DNA of 64,000 nucleotides from assembly GCA_025094145.1 (NCBI GenBank), contig JALLLS010000016.1, positions 431,246 to 495,245 of the forward strand, given 5' to 3'. Source of the DNA: Spinellus fusiger (Eukaryota; Mucoromycota; Mucoromycetes; Mucorales; Phycomycetaceae). Below, piece by piece: positions 37,415 through 49,599 of the stretch. The translations under genes and the position numbers were made by a program. Position 1 is the stretch's first letter, and each line of letters opens with the position of its first letter. The notes under the pieces were generated by a model that had not been told where the DNA came from, did not search any database, and saw nothing but the letters and a program-made list of their open reading frames with translations.

Positions 37415-40079
37415 GAACGACGCTATTTATCCAAAAATAAGACCAGTTACAAATAATTAAATATTCAAAGAAAAACTTTATTTTTTGAATCAATATTCAA
37501 AACCTTTATTTCGTACATCACTAATTAAAAATAAATAATGGCAAAAACTAATTTAGACATCCCATCTGATCTTTACCTGAAAAGAATATCACCCGATTAT
37601 CATGAAGAGATTGTCAATATTTGTTTCGATACAGAGTTGGATTTTTAAATCTGGTTCAAGAATGTCGTAGCTCACCATGTTAATTGGACAATTAAAACCA
37701 CTCACTATTCCAGTGCTAATTTCAAGTTGGTGGAAGGTCTTCCTGAGAGTAGTATAGCTATGATTAAGCCACCAAGAGAAACGACATACTATATATGTGA
37801 TCATGCTGGCACCTACAAGAAAAAAACTTCTAACGAACCACCTTTGATAAAACTAAGAAAAACAAAATATAGTATTAAAGTTGGTTGTGCTGCTAAGCTT
37901 ACTAAGACCATTTTCTTAATGGCAATGTTGATGTCATGTATATTTGGAAGCATATCAACCATAATCCCTTGGAGTTATCTGATATGGTTTCTTCAAGACT
38001 TCCCACTGCTATTAAGTTGTGGATCAAAAAGCAGGTTGATTCCAATATGGACTGGAAAGCAATCAAAGCTGGCCTTTGTATGACAGATGAAGAATTGGAT
38101 ACTGTAAGTATAACATTATGGACATTTACTGCATCCAATAATATAATGATTATATAGTTTAACCTGTCAAATGTTATTCCTAAGATTCCTGCTGGTTTGA
38201 TTATCTCCTATCAAGATGTTCAAAATATCATTTTGGCACGAATGAACTCTTTAGCTCGAAAGCATTTTTAAGACCAAAAGAGTGTTCGTTTGTAGATTTT
38301 TCAACTTTCTAGAGTCACTACAGTACTATGTATAATATAAGATCTGATGAGAATGGTTCTTTTCTATGGTATCTTGGATGTCTTCCTGGCAAAAATCAGT
38401 ATACAACTGTTTATATAACAAGTCAACTACAATCTCATAAATTGTTTGGTTTATAGATCCTTGTAACCTCTGATGAATGGTGTATTGACTCTACACACAA
38501 GATATGTAAATCATTTACTTGTTCTTCTGCTGATTGTTACTTGTTTACAATTGTTGTATGTAACAAAACCACAAACAAAGGTGTGCCTGTTTGCTTTTTT
38601 GTCACCAATAGAGAAGTTGTACCTGTTTTGGTACAGTGAATGAATTGGGTAAAATAAAACGCCTCTATCAAGGTTAAGAAGATAATGATAGATTGTAGTG
38701 CAACTGAAATTGAGGCTATCTGGCAAGTATTTGGCAATACAGTTGAGACTTTATTGTGTCATTAGCATATTAAGCGTGCCTGGGAAAAGCATCTGAGAAC
38801 TGATCTGAGTAATAAAGATGTTTTGAAATGTGTTATTAATCTTATACTACAAAGGTCAAAATTCCCAATTCAATACATGAGTCTGTAAATTCTTGGTCAT
38901 ATCAGAGTTTTAATAAGTAATTTGATGTATGCTCAAACAATCGAAATATTTGACTCTGCATGGGAAAAATTCAAGTCTGAATGTGAGGAACAGTTTCCTA
39001 TTTTCTTTAATTATTTCAAGAAAATGTCGTTTGAAAGAAAAGATTTTTGGTCAAAAGCCTGGCGACCAGTAAGTACTTTCATAATTATCAAGTCTTATTA
39101 ACCCTCAAATTTATTTTTAGGCTGCCTCTTTTCACACCAATAGCATGATAGAATCATATCACAATCAATTGAAATCATTCTATCTTACGAGACCTCGTAA
39201 CAAGCGTGTTGACCGTGTTGTATATACTTTGAGCAAATTGGTAGTGTGTGATTATCGAACGGAGCATGCTCAAGTCGAATTGGGGATAAGAGAGATGAGA
39301 TTGATCATAGCTGAAATGGCGAGACGCAAGGTTGCTGAATCAATAGATACTACCACAGCCCATTCAATGGTTAGACTTGATCCTCTTAGTGAGAACGTGG
39401 TAAATATTGATAACAAACTGATGTTTTTTATCTGACTACTCCGATTTGATTTTTCATATTTATACGTGCTGTTCTTTTGTTAACAACGATTTAAGCTATA
39501 TGGTGAAGATAAATGAAAAATTGGCATTTGTTGAAAGTTGCACCTGTCCTGACAATACCAGTATTTGTAAACATATGATTTTGGTATCTCATACCCATTC
39601 GATTCCATTTTACAATACTGCATATGCCATCCAACAAGCCTCTATTACAGATAGAAACACTGTCATCGAAGAAGATAGAGAAGGTTATCAGAGTATATTG
39701 GAGCAAAATAAAATAAAAATAAAAGGCTTGAACAGCTTAAAGAAGACTTGGAACAAAGTTTTGCTATTCTTAATGCTTAAGTTAAGAATTTAGGAAATTC
39801 AAAAGATACTACTACTGAATTATTGGAAACAACTATTCAAAACATCAAAACATTAACTTCAACAATTGAAAACAACAGACATCCATACCAACATCCACCT
39901 TGTCAAAACTATCAAGTAAAGTGACCCGACAAAAGTAATAGATTTTATTTATTTTATTTATGTTTCAATTATTCAATAAAATTTCAAAAATAAATAAATT
40001 TTTTCTAAGTTTTTTTGTCTAAATTTTAGTCTGTAAAATAAGTGTGACTGGTCTTATTTTTGGATAAATAACGTCGTTC
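37415..40079 (+). mobile_element. MULE transposon MULE-2 with terminal inverted repeats
   Basis: A 2.67-kb element with ~36-bp terminal inverted repeats: GAACGACGCTATTTATCC at 37415 and its near-perfect complement ending at 40079; both continue into CAAAAATAAGACCAGT. The transposase on the plus strand begins at ATG 37538. A FAR1-like N-terminus is interrupted by a TAA near 37646 and a frameshift near 37917. MULE transposase motifs follow (WCIDSTHKICKS near 38480, MIDCSATEIEAIW near 38690, HIKRAWEKHL), and a SWIM finger CTCPDNTSICKH lies near 39541. A possible intron is 38104-38158. No 9-bp target duplication is visible. Inactive but recent-looking. Confidence 0.88.
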
Positions 40080-40254
40080 GCAAGCCTTTTCTCTATTTAC
40101 TATCTCTCGCACGCACAAGGACATCTCCAATTTCCTTTCCTGCTTTCAAATACCTGCAACCGTAGCCACCTTCACCAAAGACAATACACATATTGACGAA
40201 ATTTTCCCGTACCACATTATACAACTTTTAGTTTTATTATAAAAAAAACTCGTC

Positions 40255-40470
40255 ATGGAAATTCTAAGAGATCTAGCAATATGCATGTTTTTCTATGTAG
40301 ACTATACTGAAGAAAACGTAAAAAAATACAAAAAACGACTTGAGGATTTTGGTAATGTTGAAATTTGCTACAATACCAGGCCAAATCAACCCATCTTGGT
40401 CACATTAGAGAGGATTCAGAAGAATCCTGAAACATATCATTTATATTATGATAGCAACTCCAACACTTGA
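40255..40470 (+). CDS. small hypothetical protein (71 aa)
   Basis: ATG-initiated frame with an AT-rich TATA-like stretch (TATTATAAAAAAA) just upstream. The protein is acidic-basic mixed (YTEENVKKYKKRLEDFGNVE). No family recognised. Just upstream, 40094-40230 encodes in another frame a gene-like fragment (ISNFLSCFQIPATVATFT), so this may be the remnant of a larger gene cut by the MULE insertion ending at 40079. Confidence 0.3.
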   Translation: MEILRDLAICMFFYVDYTEENVKKYKKRLEDFGNVEICYNTRPNQPILVTLERIQKNPETYHLYYDSNSNT

Positions 40471-40504
40471 TCTTTGATATAGATAGGATTCTCAATGAAA
40501 CTAT

Positions 40505-40891
40505 TTATTTTGATCTTTGAATAGAATAATTTCTATTTTCAAACTTATGTAACAAATCATTGTTTGTGATTAATTTGGCAGTATCAAAAATAAATACTTC
40601 ATTGCACAAGGCAAAGGTTTCAATCGCGATCATTTTTAATGAGGGATTCACCTCAACCAAGTTAACAATATCTTGGCTTCTTGTTGTTATGCCAGCAAAG
40701 TCTATGGAAACCAAGCAAACGTGATGGTCAATTGATTTAAGATAGGTGAGCAAGTCTTGTGTATTGCCATCAATGTTTAAAGCTTCCATAATTTGTTGAC
40801 CATCTTTTAAATCGCGTGATACAGGTGGCGACGATGCCCAGCTACAAGGCGATACATACACACACAACATTAGAAAGGGTACGATTTTCAT
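40505..40891 (-). CDS. small predicted secreted protein (128 aa), orphan
   Basis: Single-exon frame of 128 residues. The N-terminus has a classical signal peptide: short basic start (MK), hydrophobic core (IVPFLMLCVYV) and a likely cleavage after SWA. The mature part contains DLLTYLKSIDHHVCLVSIDF and three Cys residues; no family is recognised. It sits between MULE-2 and a Tc1-like relic and converges on the 71-aa ORF. Transposon-flanked secreted orphans are often lineage-specific. The role is unknown. Confidence 0.45.
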   Translation of the reverse strand: MKIVPFLMLCVYVSPCSWASSPPVSRDLKDGQQIMEALNIDGNTQDLLTYLKSIDHHVCLVSIDFAGITTRSQDIVNLVEVNPSLKMIAIETFALCNEVFIFDTAKLITNNDLLHKFENRNYSIQRSK

Positions 40892-41035
40892 TTTTTGAAA
40901 TCCTGAGAAAGAGCATGCTTCACGGATATAAATGTTACAACCTCAAAACACATACTAATGACTTCAAATTCAACATAAAGTTAGTTTAACATATTTTTTA
41001 TAGTACTATATATAAAAGAGTTTTTATTTAATATT

Positions 41036-42120
41036 TTGTATGGCCTCCTTTGGCATCAATGACTGTCTGGTATCTGTCTGTCATACTTTGAATTTATTGT
41101 TGTGCAAGTTCAATACCAACTCACTCCCACTCTTCTGCAAGTAGAGCCTTCAAACTTTTTACATTGGTAATAGATACCCTTCTTTCCTCAATTCTTCTTT
41201 CCTTTGCCCACCAGACGTGTTCAATTGGGGTCAAGTCAGAGATTTGTGTGAGCTATTAATCAAAGCTCTAAATTTGATGTGTCTCTTTTCCACCATTTTG
41301 TATAGCCACTTGTATGGCAGCTAACCCCATCTTCTTGGAATATAAAGTCCTTATCCTCCTTCTCATTCAATTCAATGAACTGTGGTAGAAAATTTCCTGC
41401 CAAAATATTGACATATATGTTCTGATTTACAGTACCATCAATAAAGACCAAAGGCCCAAATCCACCAGCCCAGAAATAGCTCCAGATCATTATGCTACCT
41501 TTCTCCCATTTTGGTTATAGGTACACTATAAGCTGCCTTATATCTTTCTCCGATCCTTCGAATCACTCTGGTCCCTCCCTGGTAACCTTCTACTTCAAAC
41601 TGTGATTCATCAGACTATACAACATGTCTCCAGTCCTCAGGGGTTCAATTGACCTGTTGCTTTGCCCAACGAAGTCTTTTTCTTCATATTTTTTCTTCAT
41701 ATAACCTTGGCTTGTGTGATTTAAAATAAGAATCATACTCAATCTGGTGTATGTATTTGATGAATGTTGCTCTACAGATGATTATCTGACGTGCCTTAAG
41801 TTCCAAATTTATATAGTTATAGGAGACAGATGGGTTGCCTCTTAGAATGGCCTCAAGTCGTCTGAGGTCTCTCTCGTTTAGTTTTTTTGGTGCACCATAA
41901 CTAGGTCTTAGTAGAAGTGTACCAGTAGTATTAATTCTACTAATTTTTTTTTGGACAGTAGACTTGCTAATGCCAACGACCTTTGAAATGCTACCCATGG
42001 AGTAATTCTCTTTTTTCAAGCCAATAAACACCCCAGTACTCTTTTTCTTCAAGCTTATTATAAACTCTTGAGTTTCTAGTTGAGGATTCTGCGTTTGACA
42101 TTTGAGATTGATTATTGGGA
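41036..42120 (-). mobile_element. Tc1-like transposase relic (second type)
   Basis: Minus-strand transposase different from the arm copies. The N-terminal helix-turn-helix region at 42052-41684 is intact (GSISKVVGISKSTVQKKI, KLNERDLRRLEAILRG, typical paired-like HTH and GRPR-like linker). The DDE part is in pieces: a damaged first-Asp region near 41590, FGPLVFIDGTVN and FIFQEDGVSCHTS (second Asp) at 41490-41330, and LTPIEHVWWAKERR near 41220. The C-terminus ends VIDAKGGHTKY at 41037. Several stops and frame changes; inactive. Terminal repeats not resolved. Confidence 0.8.
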
Positions 42121-42207
42121 TGTGATTCTGTGGTAAAAAGAAGAAGAATCATGTTTAAAAATGTATAAATTATGGGGTCGTATACTTTCTAATGTTGTGT
42201 GACTGTA

Positions 42208-42425
42208 GTATTAGCTATATTATTATAATAAACAATATTTTTTATTGGTAATACAATTTGATATTGAGGTATACTACAAAAGGAAATAATAATTCAGATG
42301 CTTGTAAACCTTTTGATTTTAAACACAGTTCCATAAAAGGGCAAAATATTTTTCGACATAAAAGAAAGAATACATTACCGCTTAAAGGCCAGAAAAATCT
42401 TTGGGTGTGTAGAGTGATCTTTCCA
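42208..42425. repeat. dispersed repeat, copy 1 (upstream of the formin gene)
   Basis: Shares blocks such as AATACAATTTGATATTGAGG, CCTTTTGATTTTAAACACAG and CCAGAAAAATCT, in the same order and orientation, with 51893-52075. Together about 180 bp, roughly 80% alike by eye. It ends about 260 bp before the formin start codon. Confidence 0.75.
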
Positions 42426-42681
42426 CTGACTTTCTATGGATCGGCCATAGAATGAGCAAAGATAACCGCACATCGTTGGCTGCCTAAAACTGACTAAGAA
42501 TCATATCCTAGCCAACATCAAGCACAGGGGAACTACAACTGGAAAACAAAAAATAACACAACTTGGTTGCTTTTCTTTGCCTCCACACTTCCGCCTTTTT
42601 ATTTTATTTTATACTCCATATATACTATACTATACTATACTGTATATACTATTATATATTTTTTTAATTAGATAGAATACT

Positions 42682-45600
42682 ATGGCTGACTTCTTTGGTT
42701 TTGGAAGAAAGAAGCCAAAGCCTCCCAGTGAGCCTGCTACCTCACCCTCCTCTTCTGGTCCTGTTTCGCCGACATTACCACCTACACAAGGCAGAGCTCC
42801 CACAGATAACCGCCGCCTATCGAACTATTTTGGTAAATAACAGAGATTAAGGTGTGAATGTATCTTGTCTCATTAAGTGTATGGGCTATCCACTGGCGGA
42901 CTCAACAGACCCTTCTCGCCATGGACCACCTCCACTAAGACAATCCCCTGATAGCAACCAACGTCCTATTGTATTATCAGAAGGACAGCTCACTGAAGAA
43001 CAGGTCAACAGTCTATTTGATCAATTACTGGCAAGTTTCTCTCTTCTCCCTCTTTCTCTTCTGCAGAGTTATTAACATCAACACTGTTATTATTGCTAGG
43101 CAAGATGTGATATTACCAAGAAAGAAGTTGTGGATCACATGCGATCTTGGGATTATGATAAAAAGCTAAATATGATCACTATGGATCGCAAGTCAGAATT
43201 GAATGTATCAGGCGCACGAGTGTTTGGCACAGAAGACACCACAGCAGCCCCACTGTTGAATGTCTTGGCTGAAAAAGCAGGCGAAATGTGGTCGGCTACT
43301 GTAGATGCTGGTTCGCGTGCCATGGACCGACATGCCAACAGAGCCAGTACTCAACTACCCCACGCACACCACCACACGCACGCACACACACACACACACA
43401 CTCATTCACGCCCACTGTCCGGTGTCTATACACCAACACCCACAGGTCCTTCTCTTAATAATCCAGCAGTAGTGTCTGTCGTAGCTTCCCCTTCTTTTGA
43501 TACATCACAATCCGACCGTAATTCACCTGATTACTATATCCGAAAGTTCATGGAGCCAGATCTGCGTGGAGTCACTCCTTCTCTTGTAGCTCATCTGGAA
43601 GTCAGTTTAAGAACACGTCCTATAGAGTAAGACCACTGAGAATAGGACACCAAGAGAAGAGAGTCGGATCCTAAGAAGATACTAATACATGGCACCTTTT
43701 TTCTCTCATGATAGTTGGGTAATGAAGTTTATTAATCTTCAAGGTGTGCGTGTTGTGACAAATAGTTTGAGTCATGTTAATCATAAGCCAGAGTCAGAAA
43801 AGTAATCAAATGATGTGTGTTAAATGGTGAATGATAAAACTAATGCCATTGACAGAAAGGATATGAATCTTGACCTGGAAGTGGAAATCACTAAATGTGT
43901 TAAAGTATTACTAAATTCAAGAGTAAGTAATTTATTCTTTATCTTTTCAACTTTCTCACTTATTGTCTTTTAGTGGGGTATCAGAGAAACAGTAGCCCAT
44001 CCTACCTATATCCATTCAATTGTATTCTCGGTTGTCTGTCCACATTGGCAGACACGGAAATTTATATGTGATATGCTTTTCTTTCTATGTCATTGTGAAC
44101 TCCCAAAGGGACATGAACAGGTGCTCAGGGGGTTTGAGTTATTGAGCTCTCATCGAAAAGACACTGGTGTTTTCGATGGCTGGCTCCAGGATCTTGAAAA
44201 AACGGTGGATGGACGTGGTAAAATGGGATCATTAGTGGGCGCCAATGAAGATTTAAAGCGTTTGGGAATCTACAATGCGCCCGATAATCACTTGATGGAG
44301 TATGCGGTAAGTAATTTATAGCAAAAAATAGTGTTTGTTCGATGAAGATACAAGCAAAAAAGAGTATATATATATATGTGCGTGTGTGTGTGCGTGTGTG
44401 TGTGTGTGTGTGTGTGAATGGATAACAAAAGAAGCCAATGTAGATAATAATAATAATAACAATTATACCAACTATAATAATAATATAGTTATCCAATATG
44501 ATGCTTGTGAATGTGCTGGTCAAAGTGCCTACAGATGTAAACGAGCGTATCTTCTTACGAACACAACTGAAAGTATCTGGCATGGAACGCATCCTAGTTA
44601 AACTAGAAGCACTGGATTATCACTTGCTAAATGTACAAATTGATGCCTACAAAGCATCAGCAGAAAATGACATGGAAGATGCGTTTGGAGATGAGATTTC
44701 AATGTATTCTGAAATTTCACAACCTCAAGAACTACTGGATCTGATCCTGGATAGTATTTCAGATGCTCCACGCGCACTTGATCATCTTTTGGGGACCTTT
44801 AGAAGTATGCTTCTGATAAAAGGAGATCCGGAAACAAAGTGAGATGCATTTAGATTGGGGAAGGAGGGGGAGTAGACGTATGTGTATACATTTGAGAAAC
44901 TGATATAACGCGTCTATAAGGGTATACTTTTACCAATTGATAAGCGAGATTGTCCATCAGCTGGTGATAGATAAAAGAAGCAGTATGAACTCTGAAAACC
45001 TCGGTGGTAGCTATAGCGCCTCTGTCAATAGTCTAATTCAGAAATTCAGCGAACTGGATCGATTACGCCAATTGGAAGAAGAAGCTTCAGAAAACAGAGA
45101 GCTTATTCTGCGCCTTACCTCAGAAAACAAAGAGTTACGCATGGAAATGGAGTATATGAAATCTAATCAACAAGACACTACAACAACTTCTCAAGCTGCC
45201 CCTGTCAAAGAGGAAACTTCATTTAGACGTGAGTTATTGTATCTTATTTTCTTCTTCCTTCAAACTTTTGCATATCTGATACCTTGTCATTTATATAGGT
45301 TCTCTCAATGCCAAGATGGAGAATGCCTCTTTACGTGCTCTGTTGAGAACTTCCAGAAATACAATTGCTATGCTGCAAGAGCAACTCAAGGAAAAAAACG
45401 ACTCGTCAGATACTAGTAGTATAAGTTCAGCCAGTAGTCCTCGCTTAGTACTTGGAAATTCATGGAAAATGTCTGGTCAGAATTCTCTTGGAAGACCTCA
45501 GTCCAGTAACTCCTCAGTCTCTGTATGTAGTCTACATATCCACCTGAGATAAGAAAGATTCAGTGACTCATAAGCTGTGTTATAGGTGCCTGCTCCGACT

Positions 45601-48600
45601 GGATACACTAATTATCCTCAAAACACAGGTGCAGTGGGTGCTGGTGGGTTCTTCATACCTGGTATGAATGCCTCTGGACAACACCCTCACACTACAGAAT
45701 ACTCTGGCATGTATGGACAGCCTCCTCAAGCTATGCAATTCCCTGGCATGTATGGACAGCCTCCTCAGACCACAGATTTCTTCAATGTTCCACCCAAACA
45801 TTATTCAGATATAGGATATGTCCCTATCCAACTTAATGATCCTCCCACGAAGATGGGAGGCTCATTCCCACCTCAAGGTAAATTCACTTATTTCTTACTG
45901 TCGTTGCGTGTATCTTTTATGGTCAAGCCTAGTTAATGGGTTGTATGCTACTTTTTATTAGATATTATTGAGCCTCCACCCTCTTTCCCTCCTCTTCCAC
46001 CTCCAAGTAAGAAAAGAAATATTTTATTCAATGGTTTGTGTATTAAATACCATTTGAAAAATAGTGCATATGGGTGAAGGTATAGACAATTCTATTTCTC
46101 CCACACCTTCATCTTTGCTACCAAGTGAGTATAAACTGTCTTGTAGTCAATATAAAGAAGTATGTATTCTAATTTAATATTCTAATAGTATCCCATGAAG
46201 CTTCTCCTCCTCCTCCACCTCCTCCACCACCACGTAAGTATAAGATATTATAATTTTCTAGTACAATACAAATGATTTACTCTTGTTTTAATATATAGCA
46301 CCTGGTGGCTTTAGTGCTCCACCACCACCTCCTCCACCACCACCACCTCCACCACGTAAGTGTATTGGATCAAAATCTTCATGTATAACCCAAATAACTC
46401 ACTCTTATTTGAATCTTATAGCACCTGGTGGCTTTGGTGTTCCACCTCCTCCACCTCCACCTCCTCCACGTAAATATTCAATATTCAATATAATTCAAAT
46501 AATTAACCTTTCTTTCATTCGATAGCATCCGGAGGCCTTGTTGGTCCTCCACCACCCCCACCTCCTCCTCCTCCACGTAAGTATACTACATTTATTTATC
46601 AATTGGGATGTAAGCCGCTTATCTTATTTGGATCTTATAGCACCTGGTGGCCCAGGCGGCCCTCCTCCTCCTCCCCCTCCACGTACGTAAATTAACCCTA
46701 TAAAGCCTCAAGTACATTGTAGACTTACATAGTATCATACATCTCTAGCACCCGGCAGCCGAGGCGGTCCTCCCCCACCACCACCACGTAATATACACTT
46801 ATACATTTCCAATGACTCTAATGTACTGACCTACTTGACTTTTATAATAGCACCTGGTGGTCCAGGCGGTCCTCCTCCTCCCCCTCCTCCTCCAGGTAAA
46901 CTAGATACTCATTGACTCATTTTCTTCCGCCGATCATTCACATGTCCTTTCTTTCTTTCTTTCTTTCTTTCTTATTATTATTTATTAGGAAAAGGCCCTA
47001 TCATCCCGGTAGTTCCTACTGGCCCATTACGCAAAGAATTAAGATTCTATCCTCAAGTCAAACTCAAGAATCTTCAATGGCAGAAACTTGATTCCAGAGG
47101 TGTTCAAAAGACTATTTGGATCCAACACGATGTGGATGAAAGTCGCTTGGAAGACCAGCTGGATCAATCGGGTGTCTTTAGTAAAATTGAAGACCTGTTC
47201 CCTGCCAAGGTGAATAACTTTTTTGAGCGTCGCATGAAAGGAAAAGTGGAGGAAAAGAAAGATGCTATCAAGTTCTTGTCAAAGGAAAAGAGTCGAAACA
47301 TCAGTAAGTAGTTTGTATATAAATATAACAAAAAAAAAGAAAGAAAACAAAAAACAAAAAACAAAAAACAAATGCACTGACATACCTCTGTTTGACCTTA
47401 GACATTGCTGTCTTGCCTCGTGTAAAGCAATATGAAAACTTCAAAGAAGTCCGCGCGCTTGTTATTGCTGTGGATGACACTCTATGCAATGATACTTTCT
47501 TGGGAAATCTGATTGCTTATGCTCCCTCAAAAGACGATGATTTGGTGAAAATGAATAAATACATGGTGGCATCTGATGAAGAATGTGAAGAACTCGATAT
47601 TCCTGAACAATTTACAGTGCAGATGATGAAGATTTATCGTTATGAAACTCGTTTGCAGTTCATGCTGTTTCGTCTTCAATTCTGGGAACGTTATGATCAG
47701 CTAACAAAGGTAATGGGTTTATAAGATAATAATACAAGAAAGACTGCATGTTACTTACAAAATACCAATGTCTGAATGTAGAATATGACAGTTGTGCTTG
47801 AGGTGTCTGATACTTTAAGACACTCTTCCAACATCAAGGAGCTTCTGTGTGTATGTATTGCCTATACTACTATCAATGACCAGAGTTACTTATATGTTGA
47901 ATAGTTAATATTGCTTTTGGGTAACTTTATGAACGCATCCAGTTTACAAGGTGGTGCCTTTGGCATGCGTATCAGTAGTATCAACAAGGTATTTAGATTG
48001 TCTGTCTGACTTTCTACTGAAAAGACAATGTAACCTGCATGGATGTAATGACTATTATTATTATTATATAGTTGGCTGATACAAAGGCATCCAACATATC
48101 CTCCCTTTCGCTTTTGAATGTACTAGCAGGAGTGACAAGACGTGAGTTCCCTCATATACTGGCCTTCTTGGATGATTTGAGTAATGCAGCTCAGGCCACA
48201 CGTAGTAAGTAGATAGGCTATACATTGCATACATTGCACCAAAAGAGGTGTGTCTCTTTGTCCTTTTACTTATACTCTTCAAGTCATGGCAAGTATCAAT
48301 GATATGGTACAGCAATACACAGAAATGCGACAGAGTCTTAAACAACTTGATGCTGAGTTGGGCATGAAATGGCAATCTGAGGATGTGGAATTGGAAGAAG
48401 GAGACCGATTCTTACAAGTGATGAGTGAGCACCGTGAATCAGCCTCCAACAAATTCGAAGAGCTCGAAACACTCTACATTAACATGGATGCTAAATGGAA
48501 GGATGTGATGCTCTTTTATGGTGAAAATCCTAAGGTTATGCGTCCTGATGACTTTTTTGGTATCTTTGCTCAGTTTGTGGCCAAATGGAAGGTACATAGT

Positions 48601-49151
48601 CTATCTCTATACCCATCGGTGTATTGCCTATTGAGGACGTGTCTTGAAATTTACCTTGAAGCCAATCACCCACCCACTTACTCACTATTTCATTTCTATA
48701 GGATGCTGCTATTCAAGAAGAGAAGTTTGCCCTTCGAGCAGAACGCGAGGAGAAGAGACTACTTGAAGAAGAAGAACGAAAGGCACGTCTGCAGGCCAAG
48801 AAAGAAGCCAGTGCTATTGATGAATCTACCTCTCAACAGAGAGTGGAGGGAGTTGATATTAGTGAAGGTAATTTATACTGTTTATATTATTATTACATTC
48901 TGTATTTTAATCCCCTGTATGCTTTTGTAGAAGGAATCACAGGTACTGAGGATGACCGTAAGATGATGGACAATCTCTTGGCCAAGTTGAGAACAGGCGA
49001 ATCCGAAGTCAGAACCCGTCGCCCAGATCGAAGCCAGAAAACAAAAGGCAGTATTCGACTAATGCCTGCATTAAGATCCTCAGAATCCAATGCAACCTTA
49101 TCTTCTATTCCATCGGCAGAAGCTCTCTTAAAGAGTCTTCAATCGGATTAA
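42682..49151 (+). CDS. BNI1/SepA-like: diaphanous-related formin
   Basis: Actin nucleator for polar growth and cytokinesis, controlled by Rho GTPases. I model 27 exons (1498 aa), all in frame. The GTPase-binding/FH3 regulatory part is at about residues 60-545. A coiled-coil segment with EEEASENRELILRLTSENKE lies within 546-700, and a Pro/Gly/Tyr-rich linker with a GMYGQPPQ repeat follows. FH1 at about 820-964 is spread over nine mini-exons (45962-46895). FH2 is at about 965-1390 (LKNLQWQKLD, LLLLGNFMN), then a charged helix, and MMDNLLAKLRTGE..RTRR at about 1437-1456 is a DAD autoinhibitory motif. Exon 2 ends at a GC donor (43031). Exon 3 holds a His/Thr tract encoded by a CA repeat. The start ATG 42682 gives MADFFGFGRKK. 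Orthology to a specific yeast formin is not proven. Confidence 0.95.
43365..43405. repeat. coding CA-dinucleotide repeat in formin exon 3
   Basis: A CACGCA/CACACA tract inside the coding exon, read as alternating His and Thr (HAHHHTHAHTHTHTHS). It sits in the regulatory half of the formin, between the GTPase-binding region and FH3. Confidence 0.85.
44378..44416. repeat. GT-dinucleotide microsatellite in a formin intron
   Basis: A (GT)n tract with a few GC steps lies in the 182-nt intron 44307-44488. Confidence 0.85.
46189..46895 (+). repeat. tandem exon-intron array encoding the formin FH1 domain
   Basis: Seven consecutive mini-exons at 46189-46233, 46299-46355, 46422-46469, 46526-46576, 46641-46682, 46749-46787 and 46851-46895. 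They are 39-57 nt long, all multiples of three, and all split a codon after base 1. Six start CA(C/T)C(C/T/C)GG-like (CACCTGGTGG or close) and most end CCACCAC or CCTCCAC before GTAA/GTAC. Exon starts recur every 102-123 bp. Two earlier mini-exons (45962-46006, 46065-46124) have the same phase but different sequence. Each exon encodes PPGG followed by a run of prolines. Confidence 0.9.
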
Positions 49152-49599
49152 GCCTCCCCTTTCTTTATTGCACTCGCCAATGGCCTCCTTTTCTTCTTCT
49201 TCCTCTCTCTTCCTCTCTCTTCCTCTCTCTATTCCCTCTCTCTTTATAGTTGAGTGTATGCATAATTACATTAAGAGACCAAATAAGAAGAAACCCTACT
49301 TTATAAAATATATTTAATTATTCTATTTCTTTTTATTTTATAATGGCTGTTCTTCTTGGTAAACAAAAAAACAAAACAAAAAACAGGAGGATCTTTGTTA
49401 CATGTACACACCAGGAGATCTTTAGGATAGAAAAGGAAATAGTCGAAATACAATTGTTTAAAAATGACATCGATTTGAAAAGGAGCAAATAAAGTGAAAT
49501 ATATTCATGTTAGTTCTTAAATAAAGATTATTATGTAGATTTACCTGTAAATATCTGAATCCCGGAGAAAACCACTTTCGATGTGGCGATATATAATAT
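49152..49599. other. formin 3' flank, no gene
   Basis: Contains a CTCTTCCTCT repeat (49190-49240), likely in the formin 3' UTR, then AT-rich DNA with a short A/C run (49365-49385). No coding signal. Confidence 0.4.
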
